Assembly: GCA_026986885.1 (NCBI GenBank)
Contig: JALSNT010000406.1
Span: forward strand, 1-10,007
Direction: 5' to 3'
DNA length: 10,007 bases
Source: Desulfobulbaceae bacterium
GTDB lineage: Bacteria; Desulfobacterota; Desulfobulbia; Desulfobulbales; Desulfobulbaceae
In this document: in pieces, positions 1 through 6,597 of the stretch
Position numbering within the stretch: position 1 is the stretch's first letter
Layout of the letters: every line of letters begins with the position of its first letter
Program-made: the position numbers and the translations under genes
The notes under the pieces: generated by a model
Seen by the model: the letters and a program-made list of their open reading frames with translations, nothing else
Told to the model about the DNA's origin: nothing
The model's database searches: none

Positions 1-173
1 GCTACCCCGTAAAACCAATTCTTAAGTTTCGCCCTCCCCCTATTCTTAATTTTTTATTTCTCTCCCCTGCCCTTTTCTGGTATCTTACTCCACAGCTTTT
101 TACCACCTGAATTGAGCTCAATTCAGGTACCAATAAACCAAACCGGAATCACTTTTAGACCAATCCCGCACCC
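1..173. other. Leader region upstream of aat
   Basis: No gene can be supported here. In frame 1 the first codons read Ala-Thr-Pro followed by a TAA at 10-12. This could be the tail of an upstream gene, but four codons are too few to judge. Positions about 28-79 on the plus strand are almost pure pyrimidine with C-runs and T-runs. A perfect 24-bp palindrome lies at 105-128. I could not assign convincing -35/-10 hexamers, and there is no good Shine-Dalgarno before the aat ATG. Confidence 0.5.
105..128. promoter_or_regulatory. Perfect 24-bp palindrome upstream of aat
   Basis: The left arm ACCTGAATTGAG is followed directly by its exact reverse complement, so all 12 base pairs match with no spacer. 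It ends 45 bp before the aat start. As RNA it would have no loop. T-residues precede it rather than follow it on the plus strand, so it is not a normal intrinsic terminator for either strand. A binding site for a dimeric regulator is the simplest reading, but no known operator was recognised. An imperfect relative with the same outer half-site lies at 3204-3235. Confidence 0.5.
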
Positions 174-899
174 ATGCCGGTTTTCCAGCTTCCAGAGGAA
201 ATCATTTTCCCCGATCCTGATTTTGCCGAACCGGACGGCCTGCTTGCCGTGGGCGGCGACCTCTCTCCGGCGCGACTGCTGGCCGCCTACCGGCTAGGTA
301 TCTTTCCCTGGTATTCAGAGGGAGAACCCATCCTCTGGTGGAGTCCGGCGCCCCGCCTTGTTCTCCTGCCGGAAGAATTTCACTGCCCCAGGCGGCTGGC
401 CAGAATCTTAAGAAAAAATACCTTTTCGCTGCAGATCAACCAGGCATTTTCCGAGGTAATCGATTCCTGCGCGGATACTCGTATCAAATCAGGAGAAGGA
501 ACCTGGATAACCAAAGAAATGAAAGAGGCATATACCAAACTGCATGACCTGGGATATGCGCACAGTGTGGAGTGTATGCAGGACGGGCAACTGATGGGTG
601 GCCTGTACGGAGTTTGTCTTAATCAGGTATTCTTTGGTGAATCCATGTTCTCGCTTGTCAGCAATGCATCCAAAACAGCCCTTGCCGGCCTGGTTCACCT
701 CTGCCTGGAAAATAAGATAAAAATGATAGACTGCCAGATGACAACCGCTCACCTGCTCAAACTCGGCGCCAGGGAAATTTCACGGTCGCACTTGCAAACA
801 CTTTTGCAACAATGGGCAGGCGATCCCACTCTGATGACAAAGAATCCTTACACAGCCTGGGAGGGACGGCTGAGTACCGACGCACTGAATCTGCCGTAA
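174..899 (+). CDS. aat: Leucyl/phenylalanyl-tRNA-protein transferase
   Basis: This enzyme moves Leu or Phe from aminoacyl-tRNA to the N-terminal Arg or Lys of a protein in the cytoplasm, creating an N-degron for the ClpS/ClpAP pathway. The 241-residue product has the normal family length and all family blocks. These are GLLAVGGDLSPARLLAAY followed by GIFPW (residues 22-46), WWSPAPR (55-61), TWIT with GYAHSVE (110-133), GGLYGV with FFGESMFS and SNASKTAL (142-170), and DCQ with HLLKLGAR. D186 and Q188 match the catalytic-site residues of the E. coli enzyme as I remember its numbering. The ATG gives an N-terminus colinear with known Aat proteins, though no clear ribosome-binding site precedes it. 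The gene converges on the RelA/SpoT gene with a 31-bp gap and no visible terminator. clpA and clpS, which often lie beside aat, are not in the window. Confidence 0.96.
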   Translation: MPVFQLPEEIIFPDPDFAEPDGLLAVGGDLSPARLLAAYRLGIFPWYSEGEPILWWSPAPRLVLLPEEFHCPRRLARILRKNTFSLQINQAFSEVIDSCADTRIKSGEGTWITKEMKEAYTKLHDLGYAHSVECMQDGQLMGGLYGVCLNQVFFGESMFSLVSNASKTALAGLVHLCLENKIKMIDCQMTTAHLLKLGAREISRSHLQTLLQQWAGDPTLMTKNPYTAWEGRLSTDALNLP

Positions 900-930
900 C
901 CGGTCATCGAGACGCTGTTACTCCTGAAAA

Positions 931-3036
931 TCACTGTTCTAAAACAAACTCATAAGGAAGACCGGAACGGTCACAATGCTTGAGTATTTTTTTCAGTTCG
1001 TACAGATCGGCAACCTTAAAGGTAATTTCCCAGGCAGCCGAAGAGCCGGGCCCCCTGCTCAAATTAACGATCTCGGATATCTTCATCTCCTCAGGGGCAA
1101 CGGAGAGAAGGAGAAAAATCCGATTTCTGGTAGCTGCCATAACAATAATCTTCTGCTCTTTCACCACCGGGGTCTGTCGAAGTTTCCAGCGCACCTCGAC
1201 CGCATCCTCACGTTGAAATTTTATTTTTCGCAGCCGGGAACAGTCTTTTTTATGCAGGGACAGCCCCCGTTCGCTGAGCAGACCGATTACACCTTTGTCC
1301 AAAGGAGTCGGTTTGCAGCAGGCCGACGATTTTACAACAACAGGATCAATGGTCGCCAATTCCACCCTGTTGAAGATACCTGTGGGAAGCTGCAGGGTAT
1401 CCCTGTCTGCATATAATCCGTGCCGTACCTCATAAATCAATTCCCGCAGCCGAACCCGACCTTCCCCGATATGCAGAAACAAATCATCAAGTGAATCAAG
1501 ATGAAAATAAGCAAGGATATCGAGCATGCCATTTTTTTCTATTATATCAAAAGGAACCCCGTAACGTCGCATCTCCTGCCTGAACACCGAGACACCTATT
1601 TCACGGGTAACCTCCCGACGACGCAGACGAAATCCCTTGGCAAGCTCCGAACGCGCCTTAGGGGTCTGACAAAGACGCTGAATATCCTGTTCGAAACGAA
1701 CCGGCATATCCTGCCGGATCACCTTGACCACATCACCGTCACGCAGGACATGGACGGGAGAGACCCGACGCTTACCGATCATGGCAGCGATACAGCTATG
1801 ACCGATTGCAGTGTGTACGCGGAAGGCAAAATCAAGGACCAGCGAATTAACCGGCAGACAGATAAGATCTCCCTGGGGAGTATAGGTATAAATTTCCTTC
1901 CGGCCCCCGGCGGCGATCATGTCCCGATAGGATACCGATTCATCACTGCCCAGGATATCAAACATCTCCTGGATCTCTTTAACAAAACGGCCACCGCTTT
2001 TTTCTCCTGCCGTCCAGTCGCGTACCAGTCCCCGCTGGGCCTTACGCTCCATTTCTTTGGTTCGTATTTTAAAAAGATACTTGCGGCCCTGGATATTGGC
2101 ACGGGCATGCAGACCCTGATATCCGGTCGGCTTCGGATTGGCGATAAAATCACGAATGGTTCTGGGAATGGGAGGATACAGGGAGTTCAATGTTCCAAGC
2201 GCCCGATAACAGTCCCCCCGATCGGCAGCAGTGATGACAATTTCCTGGGGACTTTCTATTTCTTTGATCAGAATACGATTTTTAAGATCATAATAGCCCC
2301 ACAGTCCTTTGGTTCGCAGGTCGGCACTGCCCTGTACTCCTTCCGTATCAAGTGCCTTCTGTACCTGCTGCACGATGTTGTTGATCTTCGGATCATGGCG
2401 CAGTCGTTCAATGTGCAACTGGAGTCTATTTCTCTGGCGGGGAAATTTGTAGGCCAGCGCGAGATTGTACAATTCGCGCTTGATGGCAAACAATCCCAAA
2501 ATCGTGGCTAACGGGGCATAGATATCAAGAGTCTCATCGGCAATTTTCTGCCGTTTATGACGGGGCATGGAGGCAAGGGTACGCAGATTATGCAAACGGT
2601 CAGCCAGTTTTACAAGCATGACCTCGGGCCGGGCTGCCGCTCCGGAAAAAATTTTGCGATGTACAAGCTTCTTAAATGCCTGCTTGTCACCCACATGATG
2701 CGTGACTTTCGTGCATCCTTCAACGATGGCCTCCACCCGGGGGCCAAATTTTTTTCTGATTACTTCAGATGTCACCGACTCCACATCTTCTATGGTATCA
2801 TGAAGCAGGGCGGCAGCTAAAATTTCCGCATCCCGGATATCAAGTTCTTCGGCAAGTATACGTGCCACGTTGCAGGGATGCATGATGTAGGGATCGCCGG
2901 AACGACGCCACTGATCGGTATGGGCGGCAAGAGCAAAATCAAGAGCTTTCCAGAAAACAGATGTTTCGGAGTCTTCACCGATAAAACCGGCCATGATCCC
3001 ATGATATTCTTCTACGTCAAACTTGCTGTATTGCAT
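931..3036 (-). CDS. spoT: RelA/SpoT-family protein, predicted hydrolase-only
   Basis: This is a long RelA/SpoT homologue of 701 residues, acting on the cytoplasmic alarmone (p)ppGpp. Domain order is HD hydrolase (about 25-200), synthetase fold (about 235-345), TGS (about 380-442), a helical/CC-type zinc-finger region around SSACCKPTPLDKGVIG (570-605), and a C-terminal ACT domain (about 628-700). The hydrolase residues are all present: R44, H53, H79-D80, E83-D84, D146, N150 and T153. Their numbering is nearly the same as in Streptococcus Rel, which supports the chosen ATG. The synthetase keeps R241, K243, GYQ (305-307) and H310. However, the Mg-binding Asp (RelSeq D264) is replaced by Q264/E265, and the second catalytic acid (E323, in the E-x-Q-I-R-T motif) is L321, in the sequence LFKIRT. 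I infer that it degrades but does not make (p)ppGpp. The usual LAHRLG motif reads LATILG. A GTGGA about 9 nt before the ATG may be the ribosome-binding site. The product is certain as family; the loss of synthesis is inference. Confidence 0.95.
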   Translation of the reverse strand: MQYSKFDVEEYHGIMAGFIGEDSETSVFWKALDFALAAHTDQWRRSGDPYIMHPCNVARILAEELDIRDAEILAAALLHDTIEDVESVTSEVIRKKFGPRVEAIVEGCTKVTHHVGDKQAFKKLVHRKIFSGAAARPEVMLVKLADRLHNLRTLASMPRHKRQKIADETLDIYAPLATILGLFAIKRELYNLALAYKFPRQRNRLQLHIERLRHDPKINNIVQQVQKALDTEGVQGSADLRTKGLWGYYDLKNRILIKEIESPQEIVITAADRGDCYRALGTLNSLYPPIPRTIRDFIANPKPTGYQGLHARANIQGRKYLFKIRTKEMERKAQRGLVRDWTAGEKSGGRFVKEIQEMFDILGSDESVSYRDMIAAGGRKEIYTYTPQGDLICLPVNSLVLDFAFRVHTAIGHSCIAAMIGKRRVSPVHVLRDGDVVKVIRQDMPVRFEQDIQRLCQTPKARSELAKGFRLRRREVTREIGVSVFRQEMRRYGVPFDIIEKNGMLDILAYFHLDSLDDLFLHIGEGRVRLRELIYEVRHGLYADRDTLQLPTGIFNRVELATIDPVVVKSSACCKPTPLDKGVIGLLSERGLSLHKKDCSRLRKIKFQREDAVEVRWKLRQTPVVKEQKIIVMAATRNRIFLLLSVAPEEMKISEIVNLSRGPGSSAAWEITFKVADLYELKKILKHCDRSGLPYEFVLEQ

Positions 3037-3203
3037 GAAATAATATCCACTAAGGTCGTCAGCGTCGCAATAAAAACCAAAAATCAGTTACAAGGACCAC
3101 CTTAATCTCTGTTACCGGACACGGCTGGTTGTACTCATCAGCAGGTTACGTAAAATTCAGAAGCCCTGCTTTGAAAAATGGTGTACAGTTAAATAATGAT
3201 TAA

Positions 3204-3235
3204 ACCTAAATTGAAATTAAAATCTTAATTCAGGT
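3204..3235. promoter_or_regulatory. Imperfect 32-bp palindrome, candidate operator
   Basis: The outer arms are ACCTAAATT on the left and AATTCAGGT on the right, with 12 of 16 base pairs matching across the whole 32 bp. The half-site ACCTRAATT is the same as in the perfect palindrome upstream of aat (105-128), and the right arm shares an 11-base identity (AATTCAGGTAC) with that site. It lies 168 bp upstream of the RelA/SpoT start and 235 bp upstream of rnr. A regulator site is possible. The high AT content makes chance symmetry plausible. Confidence 0.3.
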
Positions 3236-3423
3236 ACAACAATTTTCTTCGAAAACAGAAGCCGGTTTCAGCTTGCGCCTGCGGCGGTTCAAACTGTGAT
3301 GTTGATTTTGGCCTGGGTTTTCATAACAGCGTAGCGGTGTCATTATTGTACTACCGAAAAATGACGGTATTCGACAGTGTACGCAGATCATCCCTGTTCC
3401 ACAAGGGGTTTCTCTCATTTTTC

Positions 3424-3435
3424 CCTAAATTAAGG
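3424..3435. promoter_or_regulatory. Short near-palindrome upstream of rnr
   Basis: CCTAAATTAAGG matches its own reverse complement at 10 of 12 positions and begins with the same CCTAAATT core as the left arm at 3204. It ends 35 bp before the rnr ATG, where a promoter operator could sit. Evidence is weak because the motif is short and AT-rich. Confidence 0.15.
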
Positions 3436-3470
3436 TTTTCATTTCCATCTACCCTTTTTCCTGTAAATTA

Positions 3471-5675
3471 ATGACAAAAAAAACCACACGTAGACATCGA
3501 CCAGGTCGTAAAACACGCAAACATGGTATCCGTCCGGGGCGGCAAGGATTCGCGAACGCACCATCACTGGCGGATCGTATTCTGTTTTTGTTCTCCGGAA
3601 AAAAGAATCCCCTGTCGACCACCGGCGTCATGAAAGAACTTGACCTGCCGGGCGGAGCACGCAAGGCGGTCAATACAACCCTGCATGCCCTGGTAAAGGA
3701 CAAAAAACTGCGGCGAAGAAACAAAAAATTTCTCGGATCATCCCAGGATGAACTTTTTACCGCCACTGTTGCCCTCACCAGCCGGGGATTTGGCTTTGCC
3801 ACTGTTGAAGGGCAGCAGGCCGACGAAAAAGATCTCTTTATCAGCAGGGATAATTTAAACGGCGCCAGCCACGGGGACACGGTACTTATTCGAATCCTGA
3901 AACGGGCAGCACGGGGTCGAAAAGAGGCCCAGGTTGCCCGGATTGTCAAACGGGCGATCTCTACCCTGTGCGGAATTTTTATTGCCGACAAAAAGGGTGG
4001 CCACCTGATGCCGGATAATCCCAAACTGCCCTTTATGGTTTTTATCCCGGCATCAAAGTGTAAAAATGCCAAAAGCGGCACGGCAGTCCTGGCAAGAATC
4101 ACCAGCTACGGTGATCGAGACAGTGAACCGACAGGTGAAATTCTTGAGATTTTAGGCGATCCGCTTACGGTTGCCGTCCAGTTGCGCATGGCCATGGAAC
4201 AGCTCTCCCTGCCTCGCTCCTTTCCCGATGAGGTTAGCCGGGAGGCGCAACGTCTTCAGCCGCTGACCAGTTGTGATAATGACCGCAAGGATCTGCGATC
4301 AGTCCCCCATGTCACCATCGACGGGGCAACGGCTAAAGATTTTGATGATGCCGTGGCTGTTGAAAAGACAAGCATGGGTTTCCGGCTTTATGTGTCCATC
4401 GCCGACGTCAGCCATTATGTCCAGCCTGGATCCGCCATTGATAATGAAGCATACCGGCGCGGAACCAGCGTTTACCTGCCTGACCTGGTTCTCCCCATGC
4501 TGCCGGAACGGTTATCCAACAACCTCTGCAGCCTGGTCCCGCATGAGGATCGACCGGCATTCACCGCCATACTTGATTTTGACAAATCAGGCAAACAACT
4601 GGGTGCCGAATATTGCCGGTCCATGATCACCAGCCACACCCGCTTTACCTATGACACGGTTCACCAGATACTTTTTTTAAACAATAAAGATGAGCAAAAA
4701 AAGCATACTGAGCTGCTGCCGATGCTGTCGGCGGCAAAACAACTCTCCAGTCGTCTGAGAAAACAGAGGGAAAAACGGGGCAGTCTCGGGTTCACCATCC
4801 CGGAGCCATTTATTACTCTTGACGATGACAAGGTCACATCCATCAGCCATTGCCGGCGAAACGAGGCCCATCTCCTGATCGAAGACTTCATGCTGGCTGC
4901 CAATGAAGCAGTTGCGGAAACCCTTGCCCGTGCCCATGAAGATGTCTTATTCCGGATCCACGAAAAGCCGGATCCGGCCAAAGTAACAACATTTACCGAG
5001 GCAGCGGCAGCCATGGGATTGCAGTTGCCCAAAACAGAAATCAGCCCGGCCTGGTTTGCCCGGGTACTGGATGAAGCACGCGGCAAACCTGCGGAATACG
5101 TGGTCAACAATCTCCTGCTGCGAACCATGCAAAGGGCGCGCTATTCCCCGGAAAATCTTGGCCATTTCGGTCTGGCCGCTCAGTATTACCTGCATTTCAC
5201 CTCACCGATACGCAGATACCCGGACCTGATAGCCCACAGAGTGCTCCATAATTTTCTCATTAAAAAAACTAAGAAAGGCTCTCCCCATCCCGTGCTTGCC
5301 AAAGGAGAGAACCTTACCCTGGCAGCAGTACATCTTTCTGCAAGAGAACGGGTAGCAGTCGATGCAGAGCGCGATGTTCAGGCCAGGCTATCCTGTCTTT
5401 TTCTTCTCGACCGGCTCGGAGAGGAATTTGATGCCGTCGTTTCCGGGGTCACCTCTTTCGGGCTGTTTGTCGAACTCACCCGCCTGTTCATCAGCGGCGC
5501 CGTGCCGATGCGCAGCATGAAAGGGGATTATTATCTCTTTGACAGCCGGGCGCACCGGTTGGTAGGCGAACGTACCAACAGAATTTACCAGCTGGGACAA
5601 ACCGTTCGAATCCTTCTTGAGCATGTTGACATGCAGGCAAAACGCATTACCTTCTCTCTTGTTCAGGAAGATTAA
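3471..5675 (+). CDS. rnr: Ribonuclease R (RNase II family)
   Basis: This is a cytoplasmic 3'-to-5' exoribonuclease that degrades structured RNA, including rRNA fragments and mRNA. The 734 residues show the full RNase R order. A very basic N-terminus (MTKKTTRRHRPGRKTRK) leads into a winged-helix segment (about 33-88). Then come two cold-shock RNA-binding domains (about 95-150 and 165-230), the RNB catalytic domain (about 272-600) and an S1 domain (about 650-730). The catalytic Asp cluster is ID284 with AKD290-FD292-D293, and the second conserved block is YYLHFTSPIRRYPDLIAHR (572-590). The basic N-terminus and winged helix favour RNase R over RNase II. The long Lys-rich C-terminal tail of the 813-residue E. 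coli enzyme is absent: the protein stops just after the S1 domain. No clear Shine-Dalgarno precedes the ATG. The next gene follows after a 154-bp gap, so the ABC genes may have their own promoter. Confidence 0.95.
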   Translation: MTKKTTRRHRPGRKTRKHGIRPGRQGFANAPSLADRILFLFSGKKNPLSTTGVMKELDLPGGARKAVNTTLHALVKDKKLRRRNKKFLGSSQDELFTATVALTSRGFGFATVEGQQADEKDLFISRDNLNGASHGDTVLIRILKRAARGRKEAQVARIVKRAISTLCGIFIADKKGGHLMPDNPKLPFMVFIPASKCKNAKSGTAVLARITSYGDRDSEPTGEILEILGDPLTVAVQLRMAMEQLSLPRSFPDEVSREAQRLQPLTSCDNDRKDLRSVPHVTIDGATAKDFDDAVAVEKTSMGFRLYVSIADVSHYVQPGSAIDNEAYRRGTSVYLPDLVLPMLPERLSNNLCSLVPHEDRPAFTAILDFDKSGKQLGAEYCRSMITSHTRFTYDTVHQILFLNNKDEQKKHTELLPMLSAAKQLSSRLRKQREKRGSLGFTIPEPFITLDDDKVTSISHCRRNEAHLLIEDFMLAANEAVAETLARAHEDVLFRIHEKPDPAKVTTFTEAAAAMGLQLPKTEISPAWFARVLDEARGKPAEYVVNNLLLRTMQRARYSPENLGHFGLAAQYYLHFTSPIRRYPDLIAHRVLHNFLIKKTKKGSPHPVLAKGENLTLAAVHLSARERVAVDAERDVQARLSCLFLLDRLGEEFDAVVSGVTSFGLFVELTRLFISGAVPMRSMKGDYYLFDSRAHRLVGERTNRIYQLGQTVRILLEHVDMQAKRITFSLVQED

Positions 5676-5719
5676 GCCTAAACTGACCGGTTACTTCCAG
5701 TCCGGAAAGGTACACGCTC

Positions 5720-5736
5720 CATAGTTATATACCATG
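5720..5736. promoter_or_regulatory. Possible operator before metal ABC genes
   Basis: CATAGT, five AT bases, then ACCATG form a 17-bp imperfect inverted repeat with 5 of 6 arm pairs matching and an AT-only core. It lies about 95 bp before the predicted TTG start of the transporter ATPase, where a Zur- or MntR-type site would be expected. It does not match a consensus I can confirm. Confidence 0.2.
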
Positions 5737-5807
5737 CCGACGATCGTCCGAACGGTGCTAATGCCTTTTTTGCTGAAAATTTATCTACCTGGAGACGAAT
5801 TACCAAG

Positions 5808-5817
5808 TTTTTTTTTT
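5808..5817 (+). repeat. T10 homopolymer tract
   Basis: Ten consecutive T residues lie directly before the GGAG ribosome-binding site (5818-5821) of the ABC ATPase. Within the upstream in-frame reading frame they encode part of Ser and three Phe. Tracts of this length can slip during replication or transcription. Confidence 0.9.
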
Positions 5818-5832
5818 GGAGATAACACATTG
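5818..5832 (+). promoter_or_regulatory. RBS and TTG start of ABC ATPase
   Basis: GGAG at 5818-5821 is followed by 8 nt and then TTG at 5830-5832. This is good spacing and decides the start. The alternative ATG at 5734 has no Shine-Dalgarno, and its extra 32 residues (hydrophobic, ending in FFFG) have no counterpart in the family. Confidence 0.75.
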
Positions 5833-6597
5833 ACAAAGGATACAACTCCGGACATCCTCCTTGAACGGGTTTCTTTTTCCTATGGTGAAGAACCGGTTTT
5901 TCAAGACGTCACCCTAAAAATCGACAGGGGTGAATTCATCGGCATCATCGGCCCGAACGGCGGCGGCAAGACCACCCTTCTACGCCTGATCCTTGGCCTG
6001 ATAACGCCTGACAAGGGAACAATCCTCGTATTCGGCCAACCGCCCAAAAAAGTTGCCCACCGCATAGGGTACGTACCCCAGCATCTCCAGTTCGATTCCA
6101 GATTTCCGGCCACGGTTTTTGATATCGTCCGCATGGGGCAGGTGGGCCGCCGCCTGACATGCAGTGAGGTCAAAAAAAAGCAGATTGCAAGGGAGGCTTT
6201 AACAGCTGTGGACCTTTCACGCTACGAGGACAGGACTTTTGCCGACCTGTCCGGAGGACAAAGACAACGGGTACTCATTGCCCGGGCTTTGGCATCAAAT
6301 CCACAGATGCTTCTCTTTGATGAGCCGACAGCCAATGTCGACAGTTCCTCCGGTGAAAAATTATACCGCATTCTGGCTGAACTCAATAAACGAATGACCA
6401 TCCTGGTAGTTTCCCATGATATCGGCTTTGTCAATCATCATATTACCAGCGTTGTCTGCGTCAACCACGGCGTCGTTATTCACCCGACCAGCGACCTGGG
6501 CGGGCAGAACATCATTGACCTCTATGGTCAAGACATTTCCCTGGTCCGCCATGACCATCGCTGTTCTTCCGAGGGACACTCTTGCTCGAATTTATAA
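5830..6597 (+). CDS. Metal ABC transporter ATPase, ZnuC-like
   Basis: This is the ATP-hydrolysing subunit of an ABC importer, probably for zinc or manganese, acting at the inner face of the cytoplasmic membrane. From the TTG start it has 255 residues. It shows Walker A GPNGGGKTT (41-49), Q-loop YVPQ (81-84), signature LSGGQ (140-144), Walker B LLFDE (161-165), D-loop NVD and the switch His in SHD (196). The RMG sequence after the Q-loop and the pairing with an ABC-3 permease place it in the ZnuC/MntB/TroB group. Its C-terminal tail is rich in His and Cys (H241, H243, C245, H250, C252), which suggests metal sensing or binding; that is inference. The start of the next gene overlaps its last 16 nt, so translation is probably coupled. 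The metal cannot be assigned from the sequence. A longer form from ATG 5734 (287 residues) is less likely. Confidence 0.9.
   Translation: MTKDTTPDILLERVSFSYGEEPVFQDVTLKIDRGEFIGIIGPNGGGKTTLLRLILGLITPDKGTILVFGQPPKKVAHRIGYVPQHLQFDSRFPATVFDIVRMGQVGRRLTCSEVKKKQIAREALTAVDLSRYEDRTFADLSGGQRQRVLIARALASNPQMLLFDEPTANVDSSSGEKLYRILAELNKRMTILVVSHDIGFVNHHITSVVCVNHGVVIHPTSDLGGQNIIDLYGQDISLVRHDHRCSSEGHSCSNL
6571..6584 (+). promoter_or_regulatory. RBS and TTG start of ABC permease
   Basis: GAGGG (6571-6575), 6 nt, then TTG (6582-6584). The site lies inside the 3' end of the ATPase gene. The first ATG in frame is codon 16, inside the first membrane segment, so the TTG is the better start. Confidence 0.75.

Larger units (their letters stand above)
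3037..3470. other. 434-bp divergent intergenic region
   Basis: This region separates the divergent RelA/SpoT gene and rnr, so both promoters should be here. It is AT-rich in the middle (about 3185-3245). It holds an imperfect 32-bp palindrome (3204-3235) and a shorter near-palindrome CCTAAATTAAGG (3424-3435). It also has a small hairpin at about 3156-3175, whose 8-bp stem (TTCA/TGAA plus AGC/GCT region) is followed by TTTT on the minus strand, and a five-base hairpin TACCG/CGGTA at 3352-3369. No tRNA cloverleaf or conserved RNA was recognised. No -35/-10 pair was strong enough to call, and a 62-codon minus-strand reading frame at 3230-3418 has no recognisable protein character. Confidence 0.55.

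Noticed and set aside
960..972. Perfect hairpin GACCG-GAA-CGGTC as a terminator between aat and the RelA/SpoT gene
   Set aside because: It is inside the last codons of the RelA/SpoT gene, has only a 5-bp stem and is not followed by a T-run.
1013..1023. Palindrome ACCTTAAAGGT resembling the other CCT-type palindromes
   Set aside because: It is inside the ACT-domain coding sequence of the RelA/SpoT gene and is short enough to be chance.
1501..2511. A 336-codon plus-strand open frame inside the RelA/SpoT gene
   Set aside because: It lies wholly antisense to a gene with clear domains. Its translation has no family motifs, and its length is explained by codon bias of the real gene on the other strand.
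3156..3175. Hairpin with short T-run on the minus strand as an intrinsic terminator
   Set aside because: It lies upstream of the RelA/SpoT gene with no gene ending before it. The stem is short and AT-rich and the T-run is only four bases.
3265..3300. GGTTCAAAC resembling a tRNA T-arm
   Set aside because: The bases on either side do not pair as a T-stem, and no acceptor, D or anticodon stem is found upstream.
3230..3418. A 62-codon minus-strand reading frame in the intergenic region
   Set aside because: It has no ribosome-binding site, no recognisable protein character, and crosses the candidate regulatory sequences.
5734..5829. N-terminal extension of the ABC ATPase from ATG 5734
   Set aside because: No Shine-Dalgarno precedes it and the 32 residues are unlike the family. 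GGAG with 8-nt spacing to TTG 5830 explains the start better. It is kept only as an alternative.
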